A DNA stretch of 52,833 nt from Methanobacteriota archaeon (GCA_019654055.1 BPDA01000007.1:1-52833), one strand, 5' to 3'; positions 1 through 11,385 are shown, numbered from the stretch's first letter. Numbers and translations are program-made. Notes: a model not told the origin generated them from the sequence alone.

Positions 1-1
1 C

Positions 2-1339
2 TTCCACGACGTTGAGCCACCTGGCAAGATGCGACCACTGGCGATTGGCGACCACGGAAAGGCAGTGCCGCTGGAGGATCTGGACATCGACTCGTTCGGA
101 GTCAGCACCTACACGCAGTACACTTGGAGGCAACTAATCGACGGCTGGTCGTGCACCTCTTGCGCCCGCTGCCAGGACGCCTGCCCCGCCTACGCCAGCG
201 GCAAAGGACTCAATCCCATGGAGGTAATCCACGACGTCCGCAACTACGCTAACGAGCACGCCCCCCTGCTTCTAGCGGGCGAGCAGCCGGAGGAGACGAT
301 GATGCAGCGAATAACCGAGGAGGCTGTCTGGGCCTGCACCACCTGCAACGCCTGCGTCGACGTATGCCCCCTTTACATCGAGCACGTCCCCAAGCTCACG
401 GACCTGCGCCGCAACGCCATGATGGAGACGATGGAGTACCCTGACGTCCTGAACACCGCCATGGGCAATATCGAGTCCGCATCCAACCCTTACGGCTTCG
501 GCGCGCATGAGCGCGCCGACTGGGCCGCTGACCTCGATGTCAAGGTCGGCGAGCCGGCCGAGTACATCTACTTCGTAGGCTGTGCCGCGAGTTTCGACGA
601 GCGCAACCAGAAGGTCGCGCGCTCGACGATAGCCCTGCTCAAGGAGGCCGGGCTCGATGTCGGCATACTGGGGATGCAGGAGGGCTGCTCCGGTGACCCG
701 GCCCGCAGGGCGGGCAACGAGTACCTGTTCCAGATGCTGGCCGAGACCAACATGATGACGTTCCAGGAGTTGGGCGTCAAACGCATCATCGCATCCTGCC
801 CACATTGCTTCCACACGCTGGGCAAGGAATACGGGGACTACGGCGGCGACCGACTCGAGGTGTTCCACCACACCGAGATTCTAGCCAAGCTGCAGGACGA
901 GGGCAAGCTGCCGATGGTGGAGGGCAACGGCCGCAGCGTGACCTTCCACGACCCCTGCTACCTCGGACGCATAGGAGGCGTGATAGACGAGCCCAGAAAA
1001 GTCATCGGAGGGGTCGATGTGGAGACCGAGAGGCACGGCCAGGACTCGTTCTGCTGCGGTGCGGGAGGAGCGCAGATGTGGATGGAGGAGGACGCCGACA
1101 AGCGAGTCAACGTGATTCGCGCGAAGGAGCTCTCGGAGACCGGTTGCGACACCGTGGCGGTGGGATGCCCATTCTGTTCCGTAATGGTCAACGACGGCCT
1201 AGACGCGGTTGGGGCTGAGATGGAAGTGATGGACGTGGCCGAGTTGCTGTGGGAGCAGATAGTGGCCAGAGACAAGGAGATTCAGGATGTTTACGACAAA
1301 CCGCTGAAGAGTCTGCCCGGCAGTGAAAGTCAAAAGTAA
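2..1339 (+). CDS. Membrane-type (Fe-S) oxidoreductase with two 4Fe-4S sites and CCG domains, 5'-truncated by window edge
   Basis: The protein has two ferredoxin-type CxxCxxCxxxC clusters (Cys 42-52 and 103-113, counted from the track Met). Two cysteine-rich CCG-type domains follow, with GCAAS near 184, ASCPHC near 256, HDPCYLGR near 308 and FCCGAGG near 341. This is the HdrD/GlpC-like order that carries electrons from a quinone or dehydrogenase to a disulfide-type or flavin partner. The frame stays open upstream of the ATG at 29 to the window edge and encodes FHDVEPPGK. In the family this segment follows an N-terminal nitrate-reductase-gamma-like membrane domain, so the true start is probably off the window and the ATG at 29 is internal. 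The physiological electron donor and acceptor cannot be read from this fragment. Confidence 0.85.
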   Translation, partial: FHDVEPPGKMRPLAIGDHGKAVPLEDLDIDSFGVSTYTQYTWRQLIDGWSCTSCARCQDACPAYASGKGLNPMEVIHDVRNYANEHAPLLLAGEQPEETMMQRITEEAVWACTTCNACVDVCPLYIEHVPKLTDLRRNAMMETMEYPDVLNTAMGNIESASNPYGFGAHERADWAADLDVKVGEPAEYIYFVGCAASFDERNQKVARSTIALLKEAGLDVGILGMQEGCSGDPARRAGNEYLFQMLAETNMMTFQELGVKRIIASCPHCFHTLGKEYGDYGGDRLEVFHHTEILAKLQDEGKLPMVEGNGRSVTFHDPCYLGRIGGVIDEPRKVIGGVDVETERHGQDSFCCGAGGAQMWMEEDADKRVNVIRAKELSETGCDTVAVGCPFCSVMVNDGLDAVGAEMEVMDVAELLWEQIVARDKEIQDVYDKPLKSLPGSESQK

Positions 1340-1357
1340 ACTGTGTAACGTGAATTC

Positions 1358-1756
1358 ATGAGCGAGTTCAAAGTCTTAGGAATGACCATTCCAAGAATCG
1401 CAATTTTGAATGGAGCGGTCCTCACAATTTGGGGAGCAATATCTTACTTTCTTCAAAGTACAGATCCTCCTTCAATTACTGCACTGATTCCTGCCTTCTT
1501 GGGATTCCCTATGCTCGTCCTAGGGGTATTTTCTGAGAGAGATGGAAAGAACAGACACCACTACATGCATGCATCAATGGCCCTAGCATTGGTCATGACT
1601 TTGGGAGGGGCTAGGATTGTAACCGGATATTCTGATATGTCCACCTTAGCAATAATCGCCCATCTTTTACTTCTACAAGTTGGAATCTCATTTATGATTG
1701 CAGGAATCAAATCATTCAGGTATGCTCGGGAACTCAGGGAAGCTTCAGGTGATTGA
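1358..1756 (+). CDS. Small four-helix membrane protein, unknown function
   Basis: A 132-residue hydrophobic protein with about four predicted membrane segments (near residues 10-30, 38-58, 72-90 and 98-120). A short charged loop, SERDGKNRHHY, lies in the middle and a charged tail at the end. It starts at an ATG 18 bases after the upstream gene, and its TGA is followed at once by the GTG of the amidotransferase, so the three genes are probably co-transcribed. It is clearly more AT-rich than both neighbours (for example AATTTTGAATGG and ATCTTACTTTC). I do not recognise the family. Confidence 0.7.
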   Translation: MSEFKVLGMTIPRIAILNGAVLTIWGAISYFLQSTDPPSITALIPAFLGFPMLVLGVFSERDGKNRHHYMHASMALALVMTLGGARIVTGYSDMSTLAIIAHLLLLQVGISFMIAGIKSFRYARELREASGD

Positions 1757-2446
1757 GTGCGTCCAGTCATCGGAGTCACCTGCTTCATGCGTGACACAGT
1801 CTACGGCAACTGGAACAGGCATGCAGCCATACTACCCTCGGCCTACGTCTCATCCATCGACAGGGTCGGGGGCACGCCTCTCATCATCCCCCCAGCCGGC
1901 GATATGACCAAGATTCTCGACAGCATAGATGGCCTGGTCGTCTCAGGCGGGCCCGACCTCTGTCCCGACAACTACGGGGAGGAGCCCGGCTCCATGACCG
2001 TGGAGTTCTACCCTGAGCAGGATGACACCGAGATGGCACTAATCCATGAGGCGCTGTCTAGGGACATGCCCTTCCTCGGGGTCTGCAGGGGTATGCAACT
2101 GCTCAGCGTGATGCACGGCGGACGTCTGCACCAGCACCTAGACACGACCCCGGGACACGAGGGCCACGGGGGCTTCGACGGAGTCGAGACGGAGCATGGA
2201 GTCGCCGCTAAGGAAGGGTCCCTGCTGGCTAGTCTAATGGGGACCTCGATTACTGTCAACTCAACGCATCACCAGGGCGTGGCAGACGCAGGGGACCTGG
2301 AGGTAACGGCGATAGCCGAGCACGACGGACTGATCGAGGCCGTCGAGCGCCCAGACAGAAGTTTCTGTCTCGGCGTGCAGTGGCACCCCGAGAGGGCGAG
2401 GCATGACGTTCTGTACTCGGCGCTAGTGGAAGCGGCGCGGGGTTGA
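1757..2446 (+). CDS. Class I glutamine amidotransferase, peptidase C26 (PuuD-like gamma-glutamyl hydrolase)
   Basis: A 229-residue protein with the class I amidotransferase fold. The nucleophile elbow is GVCRG (Cys110) and the second catalytic site is QWHPE (His210, Glu212). The oxyanion/glycine strand SGGPDL lies near residue 63. The N-terminal RPVIGVTC is typical of the gamma-glutamyl-GABA hydrolase (PuuD) branch, which cleaves gamma-glutamyl amides in the cytoplasm. The start is a GTG placed directly after the previous stop codon. The TGA overlaps the cysS ATG by one base (TGATG), implying translational coupling. The exact substrate is not known, and polyamine-pathway partners are not visible here. 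Confidence 0.85.
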   Translation: MRPVIGVTCFMRDTVYGNWNRHAAILPSAYVSSIDRVGGTPLIIPPAGDMTKILDSIDGLVVSGGPDLCPDNYGEEPGSMTVEFYPEQDDTEMALIHEALSRDMPFLGVCRGMQLLSVMHGGRLHQHLDTTPGHEGHGGFDGVETEHGVAAKEGSLLASLMGTSITVNSTHHQGVADAGDLEVTAIAEHDGLIEAVERPDRSFCLGVQWHPERARHDVLYSALVEAARG

Positions 2447-3863
2447 TGACCGATAAGCCGCGCAGCCCGGACATAATGCCACTCAGAGTGTACGACACAC
2501 GCTCGCGCGAGAAGCGCGAACTGTCGACCTTGGAGGACGGCAGGGTCAGCATGTACGTTTGTGGCATAACGCCGTACTCGCCAAGCCATCTGGGACACGC
2601 TCGCTGCTACCTAGCCTTCGACGTGGTGCACCGCTGGCTGGAGGCCAGCGGTTACGATGTCGACTACGTACAGAACTTCACCGACATTGACGACAAGATC
2701 CTAGATATCTCCGACTCTGAGGGAGTCGATTACTCGGTAGTCGCCAACAGGAACATCGACGATTACCTGGAGGCCATGGACACGATGAACGTCCTTAGGG
2801 CAGACCACTACCCTAGAGTCACCGAGACGATTCCTGAAATCATCGACATGATTTCCACCTTGGAGGGCAAGGGCCACGCCTACGTCGGCGATGACGGAGT
2901 CTACTTCGAGATTGACACGGCCCCTGGGAAGTTCGGGCAGCTGACCGGCCAGACTCTGGAGATGGTGAGGGCCGGTGCGGGCGGGCGAGTCGCAGACACC
3001 GGCTCGGGCAAACGGGACCACCGCGACTTCGCGCTCTGGAAGCTGGCCAAGCCGGGCGAGCCCTCGTGGGAGAGCCCGTGGGGCGATGGCAGGCCTGGAT
3101 GGCACATCGAGTGCTCGGCGATGTCACTCAATCACTTCGGCGAGCAGTTCGACATCCATGGCGGTGGCCATGACCTGAGGTTCCCCCATCACGAGGCCGA
3201 GATATTCCAGTCCGAGTGTTGCACCGAATCCGAGCCGGTGGTCGGATACTGGATGCACAACGGCTTCGTCAATGTGGATGGCGAGAAGATGAGCAAGAGC
3301 CTGGGCAACTTCTGGACCATACGGGACGCCTTCGAGCACCATGAACCCCTCGCACTTCGCTATGCGCTGCTGAGCGTGCCATACCGCAACCCCATCGACC
3401 TGACTCCGGAGTTTCTGGAGGACGCCGCCACTCACTTCAACAGGCTCGTGGGAGCATACGGGGACTCGCTCAGCTCGGATTCCGAGTCGGAAACGGATCT
3501 CTCTGGAGCCAGCGAGCGCTTCGCTGCTGCGATGGACGACGACTTCAACACCAGAGCCGCGATGATCGAGATCCAAGCAGTTGTCTCATCGGCAAACGGA
3601 TCGGATGTGGCGGTCTGGTTGGAGAGGCACGCCGGGGATGTCCTCGGCCTACTTCCCCCGTCCGAGGACGTCATGGCGGGACTCGCTCAGGCTGATTCCG
3701 CCAGAGCAGAGGTGGCGGAAGGGTCGACGCGCTGCTGGCCGAGCGCGAGAGCGCGAGGGATTCCAAGGACTGGGCCCGCGCCGACGAGATCCGCGACGAG
3801 ATTGCTTCGATGGGAGTCGTCGTCGAGGACGGGCCAGACGGCCCGACCTGGCGCTTGGACTGA
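2446..3863 (+). CDS. cysS: Cysteinyl-tRNA synthetase (frameshift near 3715)
   Basis: Class I synthetase charging tRNA-Cys. Visible marks are MYVCGITPY (zinc-binding Cys), the HIGH-type site HLGH, the DIHGGGHDLRFPHHE zinc region and KMSKS. The ATG at 2446 overlaps the previous stop by one base; an internal ATG at 2476 (MPLRVYDT) is the start often seen in homologues. The track extends this ORF to 3984, but after about residue 425 it becomes nonsense. In the other frame the expected C-terminus continues (ALLAERESARDSKDW, then DGPTWRLD) and stops at TGA 3861-3863. One base has therefore been lost near 3700-3723. The stop codon abuts the convergent neighbour's stop with no gap. Confidence 0.93.
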
Positions 3864-6558
3864 TTACTCCTCTTCGGAGACCAGCACGGAGGGCTGGCTG
3901 CTGATGCGACTGCGAATGTTGGAGTTAATCACTCCTATTGAGCCGACTACCACCACGAGAGAGAAGAAGATAGCCGCCCAGTAAAGAGGCCCGTCCATCC
4001 AAGACGCATCCTCCGGCTCCGGCTCCGGTTTGGGCTCCGACTCATCTTCCTCGGCATCGATGAAAGACCATGCAGCCCGACAGGTCACCTCGTCTGGGTA
4101 GCTGCCCGCATCAGTGCACAGGTGAGCGGGAATCGCCACCGCATCAGCGACCTCGAGGTTGCAGAACGATCCTCCGGCCTCTATGCACCCGTCTGTAGGC
4201 TGCATCACCACCATGATGGCACCGCACAGCAGAATCTTGCTGGCTGGGATGGTCGGGACATTGGCCTCCGAAAGAGTCGCCTCGCTGGACTCGCACTCCT
4301 CGAGATGTATCCCCTCCTCAATCGTCGTCGGATGCGAAATGGTCCCGCCTCGTGGTCCGTAGGTCGGCCACAGTACGGGTAGCTCGGGCTCGGGGACCTC
4401 GGCCTGATTCCCCTCACCCCCGCACACCGTGGTCTCGCTGCAGTCGTAGTCGTCGCAGTCGACGTACGGGTCACCATCGTTGTCGACACCGTCGCTGCAA
4501 GCGGACTCGGTGTCCTCGGAGCCGTCGTTGCTGGGAGGAGTGGTGTCAATCGGACCGGCTCCTGCGACCGTCCCGTCGACGCGATGACCGTCCTCGTTCA
4601 ACTCCACATCGTAGTAGTCGCCCCAGAGGTCGATGGTTCGACCGCTCTGGAAGGTAAAGGGAATTGTTCAGGACGTCGAAGTAGCGCTCGTCCCCGAGCG
4701 TGAACAGGTATTCGATTGGTACTCCAGCGCCTTGGTTGCACTCTTGAAGCGCAGTGAGCATTTCGGCGTAGGTCTGCTGCGCTTCCGGAACGCCGTCGTA
4801 GGTGATATCGGTGGCTTTGGTGAAGCCCACTCCTTGGATTATCCCCTACTTCGTCGTCCATCGCCTGCATGATGTCGACGTCGCCGTAGACCGCCAGTCC
4901 GCCCACGACGACTAGGCGAACGTCAGGATCGATTGCGTCGACGACGTTGCGGTACGGGTCAGATCGGAAAGTGTCGAGCACGACTAGGTCTGCAGTCAGG
5001 CCCTCCTGGATGCGGCCCGTATGCTCGGACCAACCGATTGCGTCAACGATGTTGGTGGTGATGGTCTGGACCAATTCGTAATCGGTGAACACGTCACCGA
5101 GGACGTTCTTTGTCCCACCAGTCAGCCGTCTTCAACTCGTGCATGGAGCTCTTGGAACCCGATGGCGCCCAGTCGGGACCAATCATGATGTTCACTCCCT
5201 CGGCCTTGGCCGTGGCGATGTCGGTAGTGTCACCGTACAGCAGCAGGTTCGAGGTAGGGGACCAAGCCAGACTCCCCCCCACGTCGCCTAGGGCAGAGAA
5301 CTCGTTCTGAGTGAGTGCCGTTCCGTGAATGATGACCACCTCCCCCACTAGGAGATCGTTCTCTACGAGGATGTCGAACTCCGGGGCGACTAGACTCATC
5401 GATACCCTCTGCGAGGTGTAGGAACCAAGCATCGAGCTCGCCCGAGGAGTTTCCGTCTTTGATGTGCTGACCCGAGTAATCAGACTCCAGTTCGGTGACC
5501 TTGGTGTGGATGTAGTCCTTCCCGAAGTTGTAGAGTTCAATGTTGCGCGCGAGCATTGTCTCGAAGGTGTCCGTATGGGATGTGCTGCTACCCTGCAGCG
5601 CGGTGTTGCCACCTGCAACCGCACGAAGTTCGGCGAATCGCATCGCGGACGAGTCATATAGCGAGCATCCAATGTCCTTTGCATCAGCATAGCCTGAATA
5701 TGATTGCCATTGGTATCTGTTATCCCATCCGTTTGTGCCGTGGTCCCAGAGCGGAATTAGGTTGTATTTTGCGTGGTTATGAGGGTCAATAAATCCGGGG
5801 TAGATGGTGCCGCTGGTTTGAATCGAAATGACGCCTGCTGCAGTTGCCGGCGCACCTTCCTCGGCACTCCAAACTGCTTCGATCATCCGTCGCGAACCAG
5901 TATTCGCCCATCTTCGATGATATCGCTCTCAGAGACCATCGTAACCACACGTCCTTCGAGGATGTACTCTCCACTGTGGAGTGGTCCTGCGGAGGGTAGC
6001 AGTTGCCCTGCAGGTGGTTGGCCCCCCCCACTCTAGGTCGTTGGCGCCCCCCGGGGTCGGGCTGCCGTCGGACAGTTTGCCCAGTTACCGCTTGAGTCGT
6101 ACCCGTAGGGGACATCCCAATCAGAATCCTCTGGCCCATAACTGACCGAGTCCATTTCAGTCCCAGAGCCATCGAGCAGGCGAATTGTGTCCCCCTCCCA
6201 GAAGTCGAACTCTATTCCCGTCCAGGACCTATAGAAGGCGATGTAGGCACCTGCCTCAAGGACGGTGCCCCAGCCGATACTGCATGCCGGCGAACCCCGT
6301 CGGAGATATCATCGAGCCACCACCCGCCGATGTCTATTGCATCGGAAGTTGGATTGTGCAGTTCCAAGAACTGGTCGTTGTAGGTCCCCATCGAACCTCG
6401 CCGTTCCAGTCTGTGCCGTCGTACTGCTCGTTGTTGGGAGAGACTAGGATTTCGTTGATGTAAATCGCATCGGTCGGCGCAGTCTGCGCAGATGCGACCT
6501 TTGCGGGGCCCAGACTCATCATCAGCATGAGCAGGATTGAGGGATGGCTGATGCCGCA
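3864..6558 (-). CDS. Exported lamin-tail-domain amidohydrolase with acidic metal-site repeat and C-terminal membrane anchor (multiple frameshifts)
   Basis: Reconstructed across at least six frameshifts (track pieces ending at 6568, 6528, 6172, 5886, 5690, 5092, 4830 and 4607). The order is: a signal peptide (MRHQPS.. running into LLMLMMSLGPAKVASAQT); a lamin-tail domain (YINEILVSP, FLELHNPTSDAIDIGGWWL, GTVLEAGAYIAFYRSW); an amidohydrolase domain with EDGRILVRDG, the metal-binding GFIDPHNH, a later IIHGTAL and GLTADLVVLD; then a MopE-type acidic repeat CSDGVDNDGDPYVDCDD. A proline/glutamate linker and a transmembrane helix near the C-terminus (YWAAIFFSLVVVVGSIGVI) close the protein. It is probably a cell-surface hydrolase of cyclic amides or similar bonds; the substrate is unknown. 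The start is inferred from the signal peptide and needs one of the frameshifts. The reading frame is conserved on both sides of every break, which argues for sequencing error. Confidence 0.75.
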
Positions 6559-6595
6559 TGGCCTCCAACGCCCCGCTTCAGGCTTTGAACCTCAC

Positions 6596-6614
6596 CGCCC
6601 TGCGTTGCAGGGCG
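6596..6614. other. Perfect 8-bp inverted repeat with 3-base loop in a divergent intergenic region
   Basis: CGCCCTGC-GTT-GCAGGGCG. It lies between the divergently transcribed lamin-tail amidohydrolase and the sialidase-like lipoprotein. On the minus strand a GGTTCAAAG element (about 6582-6590) sits between it and the amidohydrolase start, at roughly TATA-box distance. It could be a regulator site or an RNA hairpin. Confidence 0.5.
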
Positions 6615-6701
6615 CATCGCGTGCGAAGTGCGAAATAGGGCCCAATATAGCGGGTGTGCCAGGGCCCGGGGCGCAGCAGGTCGAGGACGGTACTCCCCGT
6701 G

Positions 6702-8093
6702 ATGATGGTGGCCAGCATGTCTCTGGCTGGCTGCTTCGGAGGTGGCGAGTCGGAGGCGAAGGCACCCTCCTTGGGACTCAGGCTACCACTACATCGACCT
6801 CCCCCCCTCCTACGAGGACCCGCGTGACTTCACGGTAGGCGACCCGTTCTTGAACCCACTTGGGGCAACGCCTCGTGGACTGTCTACGGCAACGAGCACG
6901 GTGGCAACTGCTGCGAGCACTACCTCGCGGCTACCAAGGAAGGATGGATCCTCAACTTCGGAGGCGAGTACCCGCCCTTGGAGCGAGGACAGGGGCCGGA
7001 CTTGGCAGGAGTGGGGCCACCATACTCTCTCAGTTCGGGTGCCTGCTGCCCAAGCCCACCGTGCCCGGCCAAGAGGGATTGGGCGAGGGTAGCATAGTGC
7101 AGGCGACCAACGGCGACCTCATCGCCATGGGCTGGTTCCCATACCCGAGCACCAGCGGGGCGGATCAGTTCTACGCCTTCCTTTTACGACGCCGAGGACC
7201 AGGATTGGAGCTGGTGCTACAATCGTCCTCCGGAGGCGTTCTACGATCGGTCGTGGCAGGTCGAGGTGACGGGCCCAATCAGCAGCATCTACGGGAGTGG
7301 ACCATGGGCGAGCATCGTCATCAGCAACTTCTGGCACCAGGTGGCCAACCGCGGGGGCCAGATTAGCACTGACGGGCTGAACTACCAGAACTTCGACTTC
7401 CCAGACCGCGATGCGAGCCTCGATGTCATGGAGGTGGACCTCGATTTCGACGAACTCGGCGTGGAGTGGGACTACACCAAGCCGCACAAGGAGATGCGAG
7501 CCTTCCCAGTACCCTCGGGCGGACTATACTTCCCAGACTACTTCGACAATGACGTTGACGCCTACTTGGACACGTCACTGAGCTGGTGGGCCGCGACCAA
7601 CTCCAACGGCAGCAGCCTGCCTTCGCAGTACTGCTCATTCGACTCTTCCACCGCGCTGCACTGCGTCACAGCGGGAGGTACCGTGCTGCAGCACATGCTG
7701 TCATGGGACGGCGGGCTGACTTGGGAAAACCAGACCTACAATCTATCAGGCGTCGCAACCGAGTTGGAGGAATGGGAGTTCCATGCCAACGGCGAGCACG
7801 ACCTGTTCGTGCTCAACGTGCGCTACCAGAGCGCCGAGGGGCCTGACGTGGACGTTGCATGGCACGTCAGGGAGTACTCTGAGAGCCTCGTCCCCGACAT
7901 GAAGACCTACCTAGGACAGGGCGACCTAGACTCGACTTCCGGGGCTGGCAACGACATCAGGTTCGACTTCGCCAGCATGGGAATCCTGCCCGACGGCGGC
8001 GCCTTCATCGCATACCATGACTCCACCGATCCCGACCCGCTGTTCGGCGTCGAGATGCTGCTTCCAGTCAGGTACGGACCGGCAGTCGCCTAA
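6702..8093 (+). CDS. Sialidase/BNR-like surface lipoprotein (three frameshifts)
   Basis: Translation from the ATG at 6702 gives a short lipoprotein signal with the lipobox SLAGC followed by a Gly-rich spacer. Similarity then runs through frame 1 (WDSGYHYIDLPPSYEDPRDF), frame 2 (GEGSIVQATNGDLIAMGWF) and back to frame 0 from about 7200 to the TAA at 8091. The sequence repeatedly shows beta-propeller strands with Asp-box-like motifs (SWDGGLTWEN, STDGLNY), as in BNR/sialidase-type exo-glycosidases or adhesion propellers. No complete sialidase active-site set is evident, so catalytic activity is uncertain. The length is about 460 residues. Its stop directly abuts the convergent ileS stop (TAA|TCA). 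Confidence 0.65.
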
Positions 8094-11000
8094 TCATTCG
8101 CCAACTCTGAATGTAACGGCGATGCCATCGACTTCGAACGAGTCCGCCTCGCTCGGCTGCGCACCCTCGTTCAGGGCGGCACTGCCCGCCCTCGTCTCAC
8201 TCTGCACATGACCCCAGTCTTCGTCGGCCAGCTCCGCACCCTCAATCCAGACCGACAGCGAGATACTATCCTCGACCGCTAGGTCCAGCTCCTTGCGCTT
8301 CGACTGAATCCTACGAATCACGTCGCGCGCGAGTCCGCGCGACAGCAACTCGTCGTCTACCGACATGTCGAGTACCAGTGAGACGTCACCGAAGTCTTCG
8401 TCTGCCAGCGTGGCTGCAGAGTACCCGTCCCTCTCAGTACGACGAACCTCGATATCATCCATCGTGATCTGGTAGCCGGCGAGGGCGGCGATTCCAGCCT
8501 CGATCTCGAGCAACAGGGAGTCCGCATCCGCGGTATCCAGCTTCGCCAGAACCGCTGGAAGGTCGGACCTGCACTTCGCCCCCAGGACCTTCCTGTTAGG
8601 CTCGAGCACGATCCTCTGGAAACGGTCCAGATCCTCCTCGGTCATCAGATTCTCGACATTCAGCTCCTCAGCCAGAATGTCGTGGAAATCTCCGAGCCCG
8701 GGTCCGCCGATGATCCAGCCGTTGCGGCACGGTAGTCTCTGCCGACGACCCTCGTCGACTCGAATCCGGCGACCTGCCTCGGCTAGATTCCTGACCAGCG
8801 CCATCTGCTGTTCCAGCCCGTAGTCACGTGGAGGGAGGGATCGTTCCACGAGGCTGGAGCCGATCGGCCAGTCCGCGAGGTGGACCGAGGAGCCGGAAAG
8901 CGCGCGGTGAATCACATCGGGCATGAACGGCGAGACTGGAGCCATAAGTTGGCAAACCAGAAGCAGGACCTCGTGCAGAGTGTGCTGGCACCCCCTCTTG
9001 TCGTTGCTGTCTGCTTCCTCCCAAAGCCTGCGTCGCGAGCGGCGGACATACCAGTTGGATAGATCGTTGACCACGAACTCCTCGAGCTCGCGCCCGGCCT
9101 TGTGGAAGTCCCAGTCCTCAAAGTGCCGGTGGTAGGAGTCGGCCATGGAGGTGACCTTGGACAGGACCCAACGGTCGAGCGGGCTGCGCTCGGACACAGC
9201 GACGTAGCCCTCCTCGGAATTCGCATCGAATCCATCCATGGCCGCGTAGTCAGCGTGGAAGCGGTAGACGTTCCATAGCGTGAGAAACATCTTGGCGTAG
9301 GATTCTCGGACCCCGTTGGGGTCGAAGTTGGTCGGTGACCATGGCGCGCTCTGCGTTGTCATGTACCAACGGATAGAATCCGAACCCTCCTTGTTGAAGT
9401 GGTCCCAGGGGTCGACCCCGTTCCCCTTCGACTTGCTCATCTTCTTGCCATCCTTGTCGAGGATGTGACCGAGAGAGAGACAGCGGTGGTAGCAGGTGCT
9501 GTTGAACACCGCGGTGGAGACCGCGAGCAAGGAGTAGAACCAGCCGCGAGTCTGGTCCACGGCCTCGCAGATGTAGTCCACCGGGAACGAGCCAGTGAAA
9601 TCGGACTCGTTCTCGAACGGGTAGTGCCACTGGGCGAATGAGGCGCACCCGGAGTCGAACCAGCAGTCCATGACGTAGGGCTCGCGCACCATCTCGCCCG
9701 AGCAGCCATCCGACGGGCAGTGCAGCCTAACGTCGTCGACATAGGGTCGGTGAAGCTCCGGGGGGTCGGGCGACGCATCGGTCTTCATCGAAGTCATCTC
9801 ATCGATGCTGCCGACGCAGTGCTCGTGGCCGCAGTCGGAGCATATCCAGACCGGTATTGGGGGTACCCCAGTAGCGCTCACGGCTGATTGCCCAGTCCTT
9901 GATGTTCGACAACCATTCCCCCATGCGCTTGGTACCGGTCCACTCCGGCGCCCACTCGACCTCGGAGTTGTACTGCAGTATCTCGTCGCGGACCGCGGTC
10001 ATCCGGACGAACCAGCTGTCCATGGCGTAGTACAGCAAGGGGTGGTCCGTGCGCCAGCAGTGAGGATAGTCGTGAGTGTAGGTGTGCTCGCGGTACAGCA
10101 GCCCCTCATCCGAGAGATGGTCGATGATGTCCGAGTCGCAGTCCTTGACGTAGCGCCCGTCCAGCAGAGGGTGAGTTCCGGCCACAAAGCTGCCATCCAT
10201 TCCTACAGTGTGCTGTGCTGGGAAGCCGACCTGCATGCCGAGGTTGTAGTCCTCCTCGCCGTACATCACCGCGGTGTGGACGACCCCGGTGCCGTCTGTG
10301 GTAGTGACGAAGTCCGCTTCGACGATTGTCCAGGCGCTGTTCGAGCCGTCCCTGTCCACGGCGTCTGAGAACAGGGGGTGGTAGGCCGTGCCCAGCAAGA
10401 CCGAGCCGGGAAACTCGTCAACGACCTCGATCTGATGCCGCAGGACGTCGGCCAGCAGATCCTTGGCCAGAATTATCTCCTCGCCCACCTCGGCTCCGCC
10501 CCGCCCCTCCCAAGACCCGGAGGGCGGCTCAGTGATTCGGATTCGGCAGTAGGTGACATCAGGACCGACGGCAAGACCGACGTTGCCCGGCAGAGTCCAC
10601 GGCGTGGTCGTCCAGGCGAGCACGGAGGCATCATCGTCCACAAGTCGGAACTTGATGTAAACTGCTGGCTCGGAGACCTCCTTGTAACCCAGCGAGACCT
10701 CGTGGGTGGAGTAGCTGGTCCCGGTCTGGGGGCAGTAGGGCAGGACCTTGTGGCCGCGGAACAGCAGCCCCTTCTCGAACATCTGCTTGAGCGACCACCA
10801 TGCCGACTCGATGTACTCATCGTGCAGGGTCACGTACGGGTCATCCATGTCCACCCAGAACCCCATTCTCTCGGTCATCTCGCGCCAAGCCTCCTCGTAG
10901 GTCCAGACGCTCTCCTTGCATCTCTCGTTGAAGGCCTCCATACCGTAGGCCTCGATGGCCTCGTTGGACATCAGATCGAGTTTCTTCTGCACTTCTATCT

Positions 11001-11283
11001 CGACGGGCAGGCCGTGAGTGTCCCAACCTCCCTTGCGCTCGACGACGTGTCCCTCCATGGTCTTCCATCGGCATACCATGTCCTTGAACAGTCTCGAGAT
11101 GACGTGGTGGATGCCCGGTCGCCCGTTAGCTGTGGGAGGTCCTTCGAGGAAGGTGAAGGGGCTGGCGCCATCTCGGCGTGCCTCGATAGTCGCCTCAAAG
11201 GTCCCCTCTTTGCTCCAAGTTTCCATCAAGGCATTCTCTAGAGCTACCGGGTCGAGATCGCCGGCAGGTTTGGGTACGCCCAT
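8094..11283 (-). CDS. ileS: Isoleucyl-tRNA synthetase, type 2 (one frameshift near 9867)
   Basis: About 1063 residues once the two track ORFs (9799-11283 and 8094-9881) are joined. The N-terminal half has the HIGH-equivalent GPPTANGRPGIHHV, the editing domain with LAWTTTPWTLPGN, and WAISRERYWGTP. The second half has a CSDCGH zinc knuckle, CWFDSGCASFAQ, KKMSKSKGN and the tRNA-binding C-terminal domain. GPPTANGRPGIHH is the spelling seen in the eukaryote-like type 2 enzymes, which tend to resist mupirocin (family knowledge, not tested here). The break lies in the TACCCCC run just after WGTP and is a one-base indel. A divergent gene starts about 100 bases upstream. Confidence 0.95.
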
Positions 11284-11323
11284 CGGTCCGGCGACCTACG
11301 GCGCTGTATTGAAGATGCCCCGG

Positions 11324-11338
11324 TCGCCCATAGGGCGA
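11324..11338. other. 6-bp inverted repeat with 3-base loop between ileS and the HMA gene
   Basis: TCGCCC-ATA-GGGCGA. It lies in the 102-base divergent gap, between the ileS start and the TATA-like element of the HMA-DUF4396 gene, so it is well placed for a regulator acting on either promoter. Confidence 0.45.
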
Positions 11339-11355
11339 ATTCGTCATTTAGCAGA

Positions 11356-11363
11356 CTTATTAG
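11356..11363 (+). promoter_or_regulatory. TATA-like element for the HMA-DUF4396 gene
   Basis: CTTATTAG, centred about 26 bases before the ATG at 11386. That spacing would place transcription start at or next to the start codon, that is, a leaderless mRNA. Confidence 0.45.
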
Positions 11364-11385
11364 TGACCGCCGGGACGCCTTGAAC

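Noticed and set aside
272-871. Long minus-strand ORFs opposite the Fe-S oxidoreductase
   Set aside because: Shadow frames of a strongly conserved plus-strand gene in GC-rich DNA; the translation has no recognisable motif.
10378-11241. 287-codon plus-strand ORF opposite ileS
   Set aside because: Lies wholly within the conserved N-terminal half of ileS; low-complexity Leu/Gly/Asp composition typical of antisense GC-rich frames.
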